Assembly (NCBI RefSeq): GCF_000720115.1
Contig: NZ_JOIR01000030.1
Coordinates: 1-64,000 of the forward strand
Length of the DNA: 64,000 nt
Origin: Streptomyces sp. NRRL F-2580
Lineage (GTDB): Bacteria > Actinomycetota > Actinomycetes > Streptomycetales > Streptomycetaceae
Direction: 5' to 3'
Below the pieces are notes generated by a model. That model did no database searches and had not been told where the DNA came from. It was given only the letters and a program-made list of their open reading frames with translations. The position numbers and the translations under genes were made by a program. Shown here piece by piece: positions 1-8,346 of this stretch (positions are counted from its first letter, which is position 1; each line of letters opens with the position of its first letter).

Positions 1-86
1 TTACATTCCGAACCCGGAAGCTAAGCCTTTCAGCGCCGATGGTACTGCAGGGGGGACCCTGTGGGAGAGTAGGACGCCGCCGAACA
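1..86 (+). rRNA. rrf: 5S ribosomal RNA, 3' part
   Basis: The opening bases match the internal and 3' part of a Streptomyces 5S rRNA: the 'CCGAACCCGGAAGCTAAG' loop, 'GCGCCGATGGTACTGCA', and the closing 'GCCGCCGAAC' that pairs with the missing 5' end. About 35 bases at the 5' end lie outside the window. The 3' end is placed by helix pairing and could be off by one or two bases. It marks the end of an rrn operon running into the window on the plus strand. Confidence 0.93.
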
Positions 87-97
87 ATCATTGCGGG

Positions 98-138
98 AAA
101 GCCCCGCACCAAACCTTCGGGTTCGGTGCGGGGCTTTT
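98..138 (+). terminator. rrn operon terminator
   Basis: A near-perfect hairpin with an 18-base stem (98-115 against 120-137) and a TTCG loop is followed by a short T-run. It begins 12 bases after the 5S rRNA, as expected for a strong intrinsic terminator of the ribosomal RNA operon. Confidence 0.92.
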
Positions 139-190
139 CTGCGTTTATGCGGATGAAGTCTGCGTGGTCCTCTGGTTAGGATCGGCGACT

Positions 191-751
191 ATGAGTGATA
201 TCCAGCATGTGATACGGCCGGTGCGCGAAGACGAGTGGGAGAAGGTCAGGGACCTGCGGATCGCCTCCCTCCAGGATCCCGTGGCTCCCATCGCCTTCCT
301 TGACACCGTCGAGCTCGCCGAGGCCAGGCCGGACAGCGTCTGGCAGGAGCGGACCGCCAACGCCGCTTCCGGGCGGGCCGTGCGGCAGTTCGTGGCCGTG
401 GGGCCCGACGGGGTGTGGAACGGCTCCGTGACCGTACTGGTCGAGGAGCTGGGCACCACCGACTTCCTCGACCGTGAGATCGAGACGACCCAGGGACACG
501 TCGTCGGCGTGTTCGTCCGCGAGGGCCAGCGGGGGACCGGGGTCGCCGAAGAGCTGTTCCGGGCCGGGCTGGAGTGGGCCTGGTCGCTTGAGGGGCCCGC
601 GCTGGAACGCGTACGCCTCTACGTGCACGAGCGGAACGAGCGCGCGCAGGCCTTCTACCGGCGCATCGGGTTCCAGGACAGTGGCGTGCGGGTGCCGCTG
701 GAGAGCGACCCGTCCGCCAAGGAGATGGAGTTCGTGATCCCGAGGCCCTGA
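191..751 (+). CDS. GNAT family N-acetyltransferase
   Basis: A 186-residue protein with the GNAT fold. Acceptor-side strands come first, then the acetyl-CoA loop near residues 115-125 (VFVREGQRGTGVAEELF, the Q/R-x-x-G-x-G/A signature), and the C-terminal NERAQAFYRRIGFQ motif typical of RimI-like enzymes. The substrate is unknown. The start at 191 is preferred over an in-frame upstream GTG at 164: a TAGGAT hexamer at 177-182 lies 8 bases before this ATG and no Shine-Dalgarno sequence is seen, so the mRNA may be leaderless. The gene stands alone between the rrn terminator and the convergent type IV secretion-like cluster, 3 bases from the end of that cluster. Confidence 0.85.
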   Translation: MSDIQHVIRPVREDEWEKVRDLRIASLQDPVAPIAFLDTVELAEARPDSVWQERTANAASGRAVRQFVAVGPDGVWNGSVTVLVEELGTTDFLDREIETTQGHVVGVFVREGQRGTGVAEELFRAGLEWAWSLEGPALERVRLYVHERNERAQAFYRRIGFQDSGVRVPLESDPSAKEMEFVIPRP

Positions 752-754
752 GTT

Positions 755-2428
755 TCAGGGCAGGTCCGCGTCGGGCCAGCGGGAGCGGGCCTGTTCGCGG
801 CTGCGGCACAGGGCCAGGAGGGGAAGGGTCTCCTGGGCCAGGAGCTCCGGGAGCTGGGGGATCGGGGCCACGGCGGCCACGTCGTCCAGGACCAGGGACA
901 GTGGTGGGTCGAGCCGACCGTGGGATGACCGTGCGGCCATGCGGCGGCCGTGCTCGACCACGTGAGAGGCGAGTGCGGTCAGCAGGGGCATCGCACCCGG
1001 GTGGGCGCGGGGATCCTCCAGAGGCTCACCCACCATGTAGAGGGTGCCCCCTTCGGTCACGAACGATGCCAGGGTGAGTGCATCTGTTCGGTTCGGATTG
1101 CAGGCCTCGCGGATGTGGATCGAGGTCAGGCAGGAGAGGGCCCGGGCCGTCAGATTCTGGGCCAGTTCCCGGCGTTCGGGGTGGGCGGTGAGGGCGCTCT
1201 CCAGCTCGCCGGCCGAGCCGGGGGCGGCCTGGGGGTGGGTGCGCAGGATGCGGACCGGATCCTGGGCGCTGTTGCCCTGGGCCCAGCGGTGGAGCTGCTT
1301 GAACGGGCGGTCGTCGAGGGCGACGGCCTGGAGCCAGCTGCGCAGGAGCGTTTCCGCGGTGTCGGCGACCGCCGCGTCCATGCGGGCCTGGGGACGTACG
1401 GGGGCCAGCAGGGCGATCGCGCGGGCTGCGGCGGTGTCGCGGTCGGCGCAGCCCTCGGCGGGGTTCCAGTGCATGCGGGCCGGCGTGTCGCACAGGTGCG
1501 AGGGGTCGTAGAGGAGGACCGGGCCGAGTTTGGCGCGGGCGTCCTTGGTCTCGGCCCAGAGGGCGGGGGAGGAGGTCACGACGAGGACTGCGCCGGCGGC
1601 TTCGCCGATGCGGTGGGCCGCGGCGCGCAGGCGGTCGTCGGGGCCGGCGTAGGTGAGACCGTGCGGGGGTGCGGGGGCTGCCGTGGGGGTTGCCGTGGTG
1701 GCTGCCGCCGGGTGGGGGGCGTAGCCGAAGCCGTAGCGGTAGGCCTCGTCGGAGGGGGCGGTGGCCGCTGGTGCGGGTGCGGGTGCGTTGCTGGGTGCGC
1801 TGCCCCCAGGCCCCCGCGCCTCAAACGCCGGCGGGGCTGGGGTGGGGGGCTGAGCTGGTGTGGCCGCTGCGGGTGCGTTGCTGGGGGCGCTGCCCCCAGG
1901 CCCCCGCGCCTCAAACGCCGGCGGGGCTGGGATGGGGGGCTGAGCTGGTGTGGCCGCTGCGGGTGCGTTGCTGGGGGCGCTGCCCCCGGGCGCTCGCGCC
2001 TCAAACGCCGGCGGGGCTGGAAGGGTCGGCGGGGCTGGGGTGGTCGGCGGGGGCTGTTTGGCCAGGGCGCGGCGGGACTTGGTGCGGGCGATCACACCGA
2101 TGGCGAAGACGGTGAGCACGAACATCACCAGGAGCTGGCTGACGAACAGGCCCCAGAACAGGCCCCAGCCCGAGAGGGCCGCCGGGTCGGTGTCCGGCCA
2201 GGCGGCGGGGATGTCGTGCGGTTCCGCTATCAGGGCGCGCACGGCTTCCGGGGTCCGGGTGAAGGTGACCGTGTCGGGCCAGGTGCCCTTGGCGAAGACG
2301 GCGGCCAGGCCGGTGGCCGTCCAGACGAGGACGGCCAGGCCGAGGAGGAAGGCCAGCAGGCCGACCAGCAGGCCGTCCGGGATGCCGCCGCCGCGCGCGG
2401 GGGACTCCGTACGCCGTGCGTCGTGCAT
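755..2428 (-). CDS. VirD4/TraG-like membrane protein lacking a P-loop
   Basis: A 557-residue protein, last gene of the type IV secretion-like cluster. Two N-terminal membrane segments lie near residues 19-45 and 89-115. A proline/alanine-rich linker (about 125-255) carries three 30-residue repeats. The C-terminal half (about 278-557) resembles TraG/VirD4 coupling ATPases: a VLVVTSSPALWAET strand, GPVLLYDP, the W-N-P-x-x-x-C motif and a Walker B-like VLDDVAAVAPIPQLP. I see no Walker A loop ahead of the first strand, where coupling proteins normally have one, so ATPase activity is doubtful. The start (ATG 2428) lies 2 bases after the stop of the VirB4-like gene, so the pair is probably translationally coupled. 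By memory it corresponds to SCO4126. A tip or sporulation role in Streptomyces is possible but not shown here. Confidence 0.85.
   Translation of the reverse strand: MHDARRTESPARGGGIPDGLLVGLLAFLLGLAVLVWTATGLAAVFAKGTWPDTVTFTRTPEAVRALIAEPHDIPAAWPDTDPAALSGWGLFWGLFVSQLLVMFVLTVFAIGVIARTKSRRALAKQPPPTTPAPPTLPAPPAFEARAPGGSAPSNAPAAATPAQPPIPAPPAFEARGPGGSAPSNAPAAATPAQPPTPAPPAFEARGPGGSAPSNAPAPAPAATAPSDEAYRYGFGYAPHPAAATTATPTAAPAPPHGLTYAGPDDRLRAAAHRIGEAAGAVLVVTSSPALWAETKDARAKLGPVLLYDPSHLCDTPARMHWNPAEGCADRDTAAARAIALLAPVRPQARMDAAVADTAETLLRSWLQAVALDDRPFKQLHRWAQGNSAQDPVRILRTHPQAAPGSAGELESALTAHPERRELAQNLTARALSCLTSIHIREACNPNRTDALTLASFVTEGGTLYMVGEPLEDPRAHPGAMPLLTALASHVVEHGRRMAARSSHGRLDPPLSLVLDDVAAVAPIPQLPELLAQETLPLLALCRSREQARSRWPDADLP
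1781..2050 (-). repeat. Three 90-bp direct repeats inside the VirD4-like gene
   Basis: Three copies with a 90-bp period (common blocks at 1801, 1891 and 1981) each contain the 'CTCAAACGCCGGCGGGGCTGG' core seen in the intergenic repeats of this window. Because 90 is a multiple of three, they are read in frame on the minus strand as [22 protein letters not shown] 30-residue repeats in the linker between the membrane and VirD4-like domains. Confidence 0.95.
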
Positions 2429-2430
2429 GG

Positions 2431-3852
2431 TCAGGCCACCGTGGTCGCGGAACCCGGGCCGCCGTTGCCGCGGCTGCGTTCGATGGACAGGGCGCGTTCC
2501 TCCGCTTCGAGTTCGGCGGCCAGCATGTCTTCCGAGAGGCGGACGGGCGTGGAGGATTCGGTCATGGCGCGGTCCGTGAAGACGAGGGGGCGTTCGGCTT
2601 CGGTGATCAGGTGTTTGACGACCTGGACGTTGCCGTTGACGTCCCAGACGGCGATGCCCGGAGTGAGGGTCGGGATGATTTCCACCGCCCAGCGGGGCAG
2701 GCCCAGGACCCGGCCCGTCGCTCGGGCCTCGTCCGCTTTCTGGGCGTAGATGGTTCTGGTCGAGGCCATCTTGAGGATGGCCGCGGCCTCGCGGGCGGCC
2801 GCGCCGTCGACGACGTCGGAGAGGTGGTGGACGACGGCGACGAAGGACAGGCCGAGGCGACGGCCGAACTTCAGCAGGCGCTGGAACAGCTGGGCCACGA
2901 AGGGGCTGTTGATGATGTGCCAGGCCTCTTCGACCAGGAAGATGCGCTTCTTGCGGTCCGGTCGGATCCAGGTGTGTTCCAGCCAGACGCCGACGATCGC
3001 CATCAGGATGGGCATGGCGATGGAGTTGCGGTCGATGTGGGACAGGTCGAAGACGATGAGGGGCGCGTCGAGGTCGATGCCGACGGTGGTGGGGCCGTCG
3101 AACATGCCGCGCAGGTCGCCGTCGACGAGGCGGTCGATGACCAGGGCCACGTCGAGGCCCCAGGCCCGGACATCGTCTATGTCGACGTTCATGGCGAGGG
3201 CGGATTCGGCTTCGGGGTGGCGCAGTTGTCCGACGATGTCGGTGAGGACGGGCTGGCGGTCGCGGATGGTGTCGACGACGTAGGCGTGGGCGACCTTGAG
3301 GGCGAAGCCGGCGCGCTCGTCGAGGCCGTGGCCCATGGCCACCTCGATGATGGTCCGGAGCAGCGCGAGCTGCCCGGTCGTCGTGATGGCCGGGTCGAGG
3401 GGGTTGAGGCGGATCCCGTCGTCGTTGGCGGCGATCGGATCCAGGCGGATGGGGGTTATCCCCAGCTGCTGGGCGATCAGGTTCCACTCGCCGACGCCGT
3501 CCTCGCCCTGGGCGTCGAGGACGACGACCTGGCGGTCCTTGAAGCGGAGCTGGCGCAGGACGTACGTCTTCTCCAGGGCGGACTTGCCGTTGCCGGATTC
3601 GCCGAGGACCAGCCAGTGGGGGGCCGGGAGCTGCTGGCCGTAGAGCTGGAAGGGGTCGTAGATGTAGCCCTTGCCGCTGTAGACCTCGCGGCCGATGATG
3701 ACGCCGGAGTCGCCGAGTCCGGGGGCGGCGGTGGGCAGGTAGACGGCTTGCGCCTGCCCGGTGGAGGTGCGTACGGGCAGGCGCGTGGTCTCGACTTTGC
3801 CGAAGAGGAAGCTGGTGAAGGCGTCCGTCAGGGCGGACATGGGATCTCGCAT
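2431..3852 (-). CDS. VirB4-like secretion ATPase
   Basis: A 473-residue ATP-binding protein corresponding to the C-terminal motor domain of VirB4/TraC/ConE ATPases. Walker A is visible as GESGNGKSALEK (about residues 84-95) after PHWLVL. Walker B is RIFLVEEAWHII (about 304-315), with E-E-A-W in place of the commoner D-E-A-W. The protein would energise substrate transfer or pilus assembly at the membrane. The ATG at 3852 has GGAGGG 11 bases upstream; the in-frame GTG at 3861 is too close to it. There is no separate VirB4 N-terminal domain; the preceding gene (3872-5434), 19 bases away, may supply that part. By memory this is SCO4127. Confidence 0.9.
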   Translation of the reverse strand: MRDPMSALTDAFTSFLFGKVETTRLPVRTSTGQAQAVYLPTAAPGLGDSGVIIGREVYSGKGYIYDPFQLYGQQLPAPHWLVLGESGNGKSALEKTYVLRQLRFKDRQVVVLDAQGEDGVGEWNLIAQQLGITPIRLDPIAANDDGIRLNPLDPAITTTGQLALLRTIIEVAMGHGLDERAGFALKVAHAYVVDTIRDRQPVLTDIVGQLRHPEAESALAMNVDIDDVRAWGLDVALVIDRLVDGDLRGMFDGPTTVGIDLDAPLIVFDLSHIDRNSIAMPILMAIVGVWLEHTWIRPDRKKRIFLVEEAWHIINSPFVAQLFQRLLKFGRRLGLSFVAVVHHLSDVVDGAAAREAAAILKMASTRTIYAQKADEARATGRVLGLPRWAVEIIPTLTPGIAVWDVNGNVQVVKHLITEAERPLVFTDRAMTESSTPVRLSEDMLAAELEAEERALSIERSRGNGGPGSATTVA

Positions 3853-3871
3853 GGGCGGCACTTCCCTCCAG

Positions 3872-5434
3872 CTAGCGTCGGATGCCGGTGGCGAACGGCA
3901 GGGTGTTGACGAAGGCGCGGTGGTGCTCGCGGTCGCACCATTCCAGCTTCAGGTAGGACTTGCCGGCGGAGGCGCGGATCGTCCGCTTGTCGCGGGCGAG
4001 GGCTTCGGGCGAACGCGAGGACACCGTGATGTACCCGACCAGGTTGACTCCGGCCGCACCGCTGGCGAGATCTTCACCCCTCTGGTCGAGCCGGCCGTGC
4101 GCGGCGATGTCGCGGGGGTCGACGGTGCGGTTCATCTTGGCGGCGCGGGAGGCGTCGGCCTCGTCGTTGGTCTTCTCGGTGAGCATCCGCTCGATGGCGA
4201 CCTCGGTGGGCTCCAGGTCCATGGTGACGGCGACGGTGCGGATGACGTCGGGGGTGTGGACGAGGAGGGGGGCGAGGAAGTTGACGCCCACGGGCGTCAT
4301 CGGCCACTCCTTGACCCAGGCGGTGGCGTGGCACCAGGGCGCGCGGGTGGAGGACTCGCGGGTCTTGGCCTGGAGGAAGGTGGGCTCGACGGCGTCGAGT
4401 TCGGCCGGCCAGGCGTTGCGCTTGGTCATGGCCTGGATGTGGTCGATGGGATGGTCCGGGTCGTACATGGAGTGCACGAGGGAGGACAGGCGGCCCTGGC
4501 CGAGCGGCTGGCGGACGCGGATGTCGGCTTCGGCGAGGCGGGCGCAGATGTCGGTGAGCTCGCGGGCCATGACGATGGCGAGGCCGGCGTCGCGGTCGAG
4601 CTTGCGGCCCTTGTGGGGGGTGGCCGCGCGGGCGATGGTGTGGGCCTCGGCGGCGAGTTCGCGCGTGTAGTGCATGCAGGCGACGAGGTACGCGCGGTGC
4701 TGCTCGGACGAGGTGGACACCATCGACTGGAGCTGTTCGTAGGACTCGCGCAGCCAGCCGGGGGCCTGGGTGTCGCCGCGCTGGGCCACGTCCTTGGCGT
4801 GCGCGTCGGGGTCGGCGGGCAGGGTGCGGGCGAGCATCTGGAGGCGGGTGACGAAGCCGTCGCCGTTGGCCACGTGCTTGAGGAGGGTGCCGAAGCGGTC
4901 GACGAGGGCCTCTTGGTCCTCGCTGTCGCGCAGGCCGACGCCGGGGCCCTCGATCTCGATGGCGGCGGTGACGGTGCGCCGGTCCGCGTGGAGGAGTACG
5001 GCGATCTCGTCGGGGCCGAAGGGGGCGGCGAGCCAGTTGATCCGGCCGATGCCGGGGGGCGGGCCGACCTCGACCTCGCGGCCGTCGGAGGCGCGGGTGC
5101 CGGCCTCGATGGCGGAGGAGCGGTAGGTGGTGCCGCGGCGGAGGGTGCGCTTGTAGCTACGGCTGATCTCGAACCAGCGGTAGAAGGTGCGGCCCTTGTA
5201 CGGGACGTACACGGCGGCGAGCGCGATCATGGGGAAGCCGGCGAGGCTGACGATGCGCAGGGTGAGGTCGGGGACGAGCAGTCCGCTCATCATGCCGAAG
5301 AACGCCCCGGCGATGATCAGGGCGATCTCGCCGGTCTCGCGGTTCTTGCCGACGATCGCGTTCGGCCGGGCCCGGCCGATGAGATACGTGCGGCGGGGCG
5401 CGACCGGGTGCATCTGGTGGGACTGGGTCGTCAA
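3872..5434 (-). CDS. SCO6880-family / PrgI-like conjugation membrane protein
   Basis: A 520-residue protein of the actinobacterial family annotated as SCO6880-like. It has a short N-terminus (YLIGRARPNAIVGKNRETGE), two membrane segments near residues 34-52 and 58-78 resembling PrgI/VirB3 proteins, then about 430 cytoplasmic residues without a P-loop that resemble the inactive N-terminal half of VirB4. With the next gene it would reconstitute a split VirB3-VirB4 module. The start is taken as TTG at 5434 because AGGAGG lies 9 bases upstream; the next ATG (5413) lacks one. The TTG overlaps the TGA of the preceding gene (5431-6744), so translation is probably coupled. Confidence 0.88.
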   Translation of the reverse strand: MTTQSHQMHPVAPRRTYLIGRARPNAIVGKNRETGEIALIIAGAFFGMMSGLLVPDLTLRIVSLAGFPMIALAAVYVPYKGRTFYRWFEISRSYKRTLRRGTTYRSSAIEAGTRASDGREVEVGPPPGIGRINWLAAPFGPDEIAVLLHADRRTVTAAIEIEGPGVGLRDSEDQEALVDRFGTLLKHVANGDGFVTRLQMLARTLPADPDAHAKDVAQRGDTQAPGWLRESYEQLQSMVSTSSEQHRAYLVACMHYTRELAAEAHTIARAATPHKGRKLDRDAGLAIVMARELTDICARLAEADIRVRQPLGQGRLSSLVHSMYDPDHPIDHIQAMTKRNAWPAELDAVEPTFLQAKTRESSTRAPWCHATAWVKEWPMTPVGVNFLAPLLVHTPDVIRTVAVTMDLEPTEVAIERMLTEKTNDEADASRAAKMNRTVDPRDIAAHGRLDQRGEDLASGAAGVNLVGYITVSSRSPEALARDKRTIRASAGKSYLKLEWCDREHHRAFVNTLPFATGIRR

Positions 5435-6744
5435 CGCCCGTCACCTCCTGTGTTCCTCGTACTCGAACTCGTGCGGGGTGCGGGTGCGGCGGAGGGGACA
5501 GATCCGCCGCCTCCGCCGCCGGAGGTGGGGCGGCTGCTGTGGGCGGCCACGCCTCCGGAGAGGGGGTTGGCGGGGCGGGGCGCGTTGTTGCCGCCTCCGC
5601 CGTCGCCTCCGCGGTGGGCGCCGCGGCTGCTGTGGGTCTTGATGCCCTGCGAGACGAGGGAGGCCGGGGAGCTGATGACGGCGGCGGCCTGGGCGCCGTC
5701 GGTGGCCTTGCTGCGGTTGGAGCGGGCGGAGGCGATCTCGTCGCCGAAGCCGGGTACGAAGCGGTAGATCATCGCGGAGGCGAAGATCGCCAGGAGGATG
5801 ATGGCGAGTCCGGTGACGACGGCGGAGAAGGCGTTCGGTCCCTTCTCGCCGGTCAGGGCTCCGGCGAGGCCGAGGACGATGACGATGACCGGCTTCACGA
5901 GGATGACGGCGATCATGATGCCGGCCCAGCGGCGGACGTGGCCCCAGAGGTTGCGGTCGACGAGGCCGGAGTAGACGACGACGCCGAGGAGGGCGCCGAC
6001 GTAGAGGAGGGCGGCCCGGATGAAGAGCTCCAGGTAGAGCACGCCGGCGGCGAGGACGGTGACGAGTGCGACGACGATCAGCATGATCGGGCCGCCGCCG
6101 ATGTCGTCGCCCTTCTTGAGGGCCTCGGAGAAGGAGCCGAAGAAGACGTCGGTCTGGCCGCCGGTGGCGGAGGCGATGACGGCGGTGACGCCGTCGGTGG
6201 CGGAGACGACGGTGTAGAGGATCAGGGGGGTGAAGGCGGAGGCGAGGACCGTGAGCCAGAGGAAGCCGATGGCTTCGGACATGGCGGTGGTGAGGGGGAC
6301 GCCGCGGACGGCTCGCTTGGCGACGGCGAAGAGCCAGAGGACGAGGGTGAGGATGGTGGAGGCGGCGAAGACGACGGAGTACTGCTTGAGGAAGGCGGGG
6401 TTGGTGAAGTCGACTTCGGCCGAGCCGTTGACCGCTTCGCTGAGCTTGGTGACGATCCAGGCGGCGGCGTCGGCGCAGCCTCGGGCGAGGGAGGCGAGGG
6501 GGTTGAGGGCCTCTCCGCCGTCGCTGGGTGCCAGTCCTGTCCCAGGGTTGCCCCCGGACGTGCCCGTGCCGCTCTGGCAGTACTGCTTGGAGGGGCCGTC
6601 GAGAAGGGCGCAGGGGTCGTTGCTGGTCTGCGGGGTGGGAGTGGGGGTGGGTGCGGCGTAGGCGCGGGTGGAGAGTGCCACGACGGCCAGGTGGGCGGAG
6701 GCGATCACGCCCAGCCGGGCGGGGAGCCGCGGGCTAGCGGGCAT
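5431..6744 (-). CDS. VirB6/TrbL-like polytopic membrane protein with signal peptide
   Basis: A 437-residue protein. A cleavable-looking signal peptide (about 1-30, ending ALSTRAYA) is followed by a short Pro/Thr-rich exported stretch with a Cys pair (NDPCALLDGPSKQYC). Six to eight hydrophobic helices span about residues 125-340. The C-terminal tail is rich in Gly, Ser and Arg and probably cytoplasmic. This layout fits TrbL/VirB6 channel proteins of type IV secretion systems, although sequence identity is not obvious by eye. GGAGG lies 8 bases before the ATG. It overlaps the upstream gene by 11 bases and the downstream gene by 4, consistent with one operon. Confidence 0.82.
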   Translation of the reverse strand: MPASPRLPARLGVIASAHLAVVALSTRAYAAPTPTPTPQTSNDPCALLDGPSKQYCQSGTGTSGGNPGTGLAPSDGGEALNPLASLARGCADAAAWIVTKLSEAVNGSAEVDFTNPAFLKQYSVVFAASTILTLVLWLFAVAKRAVRGVPLTTAMSEAIGFLWLTVLASAFTPLILYTVVSATDGVTAVIASATGGQTDVFFGSFSEALKKGDDIGGGPIMLIVVALVTVLAAGVLYLELFIRAALLYVGALLGVVVYSGLVDRNLWGHVRRWAGIMIAVILVKPVIVIVLGLAGALTGEKGPNAFSAVVTGLAIILLAIFASAMIYRFVPGFGDEIASARSNRSKATDGAQAAAVISSPASLVSQGIKTHSSRGAHRGGDGGGGNNAPRPANPLSGGVAAHSSRPTSGGGGGGSVPSAAPAPRTSSSTRNTGGDGR

Positions 6745-7561
6745 AAGTGAATCCTCCGAATTCCTTGATGGCCTTGCTCATGTCGTCGGATGTCGACACG
6801 GGGACATCACCGGGAACCGGGGCAGGCCCGTCCTGCTGGGTGTCGTCGACGACCTTCCAGTCCTCGCCGACCCAGCTGAGTTCGAAGGTCCAGGTCTTCC
6901 AGAGGGTGCGGACCGGGTCCGTCGACTTGGCGCCGGACATGCCGATCATGCCCGTGTACCAGACGGAGACCTTCGCGGTGGTCGCGCTGTAGCTCTCGAC
7001 GCGGGTGCCGATGGGGACTGCACGGGTGACGAACGTGCTGCCCTGCGGGGGGTTGCCGTTCGCGTCCAGACCGAGCTTGGCGAGGAACTCGGCCGAATAC
7101 GCCTCGTCCTGCGGGCCCTTCATCCGGGTTGCCACGTCCGGCGCGTAGATTCCGTCGACGAGGGCATGCCGGGTGTTCTTCCTGAACATGCCGTCGGAGC
7201 CGAGAGCGACCGCGTAGTTGGCGGCGGCCGATTGGGCGCCCTGTTCGTCGTGGGCGAAGCCTCTGGGGATGCCCGCGGTCTTGCCGGTGACCGGGGTCGT
7301 GCCCGTGGCGGCCGTGGAGGAGGCGGCCGGGTTGTTGTCCGCGGGCTTGTCCTCGGGGGTGTCCGGGGACTGGTTCGCGAACGCGATGGCGGCGATCAGG
7401 AGGACCACGACGCCGACCACCGTGACGAGGCTGCGGGCGGTGCGGGGGGAGCGGCGGTCGGGGCCGTACGGGTCGGTGGGGGAGTCAGGGAGGCGGGTGC
7501 GGGTCTGGCCCGTGCCGCCGACCTCGCCGTGGCCGCCGCCGTACTGGTCGTCGTTGCTCAT
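6734..7561 (-). CDS. VirB8/TcpC-like single-pass conjugation protein
   Basis: A 275-residue bitopic protein. The first 42 residues are hydrophilic and Gly/Pro/Arg-rich, one membrane helix covers about 43-63 (SLVTVVGVVVLLIAAIAFA), and the rest is an extracytoplasmic domain after a Thr/Ala/Pro-rich linker. The C-terminal domain (about 105-275, with FVTRAVPIGTRVESYSATTAKVSVWYTGM and a conserved WVGEDWKVVDD strand) looks like the NTF2-like fold of VirB8/TcpC. GGAGGGGG precedes the ATG by about 10 bases. The ATG also overlaps the stop of a 25-codon reading frame. Confidence 0.82.
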   Translation of the reverse strand: MSNDDQYGGGHGEVGGTGQTRTRLPDSPTDPYGPDRRSPRTARSLVTVVGVVVLLIAAIAFANQSPDTPEDKPADNNPAASSTAATGTTPVTGKTAGIPRGFAHDEQGAQSAAANYAVALGSDGMFRKNTRHALVDGIYAPDVATRMKGPQDEAYSAEFLAKLGLDANGNPPQGSTFVTRAVPIGTRVESYSATTAKVSVWYTGMIGMSGAKSTDPVRTLWKTWTFELSWVGEDWKVVDDTQQDGPAPVPGDVPVSTSDDMSKAIKEFGGFTYAR

Positions 7562-7635
7562 TCCGTGTCGGCCCCCTCCGCGTCGTACGACGGTAGCGCT
7601 GGTTCCCGCGTAGGCGCGGTGTCGTGATTCCTCAT
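7558..7635 (-). CDS. Possible 25-residue peptide coupled to the VirB8-like gene
   Basis: A short frame (begins MRNHDTAPTREPALPSYD) lies between the pilin-like gene and the VirB8-like gene. Its TGA overlaps the downstream ATG in an ATGA quartet. It lacks an obvious ribosome-binding site, and the downstream gene has its own strong one, so the overlap could be chance. The peptide is hydrophilic and acidic with no recognised domain. Confidence 0.3.
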   Translation of the reverse strand: MRNHDTAPTREPALPSYDAEGADTE

Positions 7636-7661
7636 CGGGTACGGCCCGCGGTGTGGCCCGG

Positions 7662-7970
7662 CTAGACGGCCATTCCGTAGACGATGGTGAAGAGGGTGCC
7701 CAGGGAGCCGATGATGAAGACGCCCGTGAGGCCGGCGACGATCAGGCCCTTGCCCTGTTCCGCGCTGAACGTGTCGCGCAGGGCGGTCGCGCCGATGCGC
7801 TGTTTGGCGGCCCCCCAGATGGCGATGCCCAGGCACAGGAGGATCGCCACGGCCATGACCACTTCGATCATGACCTTCGCTTCGTTGCCGAGACTGCCGA
7901 ACGGCCCCCAGTTCGGGGCGATTCCGCCGATGATGGTGGTGATGTCGCCCTTTTCGGCTGCCAGGATCAT
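7662..7970 (-). CDS. VirB2/TrbC-like pilin candidate
   Basis: A 102-residue, mostly hydrophobic protein, first gene of the type IV secretion-like operon. It has a short N-terminus, a helix near residues 37-60 (VMIEVVMAVAILLCLGIAIWG), a basic cytoplasmic loop (AKQRIGATALRDTFSAEQGK) and a second helix near 75-102. Two helices around a short polar loop fit VirB2/TrbC major pilins, but there is no clear signal peptide. An in-frame GTG at 7979 is an alternative start; the ATG at 7970 is better spaced from AGGGG. The gene is followed by the tiny frame and the VirB8-like gene. Confidence 0.8.
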   Translation of the reverse strand: MILAAEKGDITTIIGGIAPNWGPFGSLGNEAKVMIEVVMAVAILLCLGIAIWGAAKQRIGATALRDTFSAEQGKGLIVAGLTGVFIIGSLGTLFTIVYGMAV

Positions 7971-8346
7971 GTAACTCACCGCCCCTGTATGGGTAGTTCC
8001 GGAAGCCCCCTGCCCGACGGCAGGGGTTACGCACTATCTTCGCTGATGAAACCGCCGCCGTCGTCGACTTGACGGCTCTCTTTACCCGATATCGCGGACC
8101 CCGCCCGGCCTCCGCGCTCTGACCTGGGCAGGGGCGGTGTTCATGCGCAAGAACGTGCGGTCACTCTGTGTATCACGAGGGGTGACGCCGGGCAATGATT
8201 GTCGTCTCGGCGTACGGGTGGGGCGAAGGGCGACCGTTCGGCGCAGTGGGGTCGCGTGTCGTTGGGCTGACTCGCTGACATTTGTCTGATGTTTCGCCCG
8301 TCCGTCGTCGGCGGCGCTGTCAGTGGGGTGCGGGAGGCTGGGGAGC
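7971..8346. other. Divergent intergenic region ahead of the secretion-like operon
   Basis: No convincing gene is seen in these 376 bases between the minus-strand secretion-like operon and the plus-strand YunG-like gene. A GC-rich hairpin (stem 8007-8014 against 8019-8026, loop CGAC) sits in what would be the 5' leader of the operon. Promoters for both directions should lie here, but I cannot single out reliable -10/-35 boxes. Confidence 0.6.

Noticed and set aside
755..3487. A 910-codon open frame on the minus strand running from 3487 into the VirD4-like gene
   Set aside because: The first 350 codons are an Arg/Pro-rich shadow of the VirB4-like gene read in another frame; real sequence begins at the ATG at 2428.
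3761..5767. A 668-codon plus-strand frame opposite the SCO6880-like gene
   Set aside because: Gly/Val/Asp-rich composition typical of antisense frames in GC-rich DNA; the minus-strand gene has a family match and the proper codon bias.
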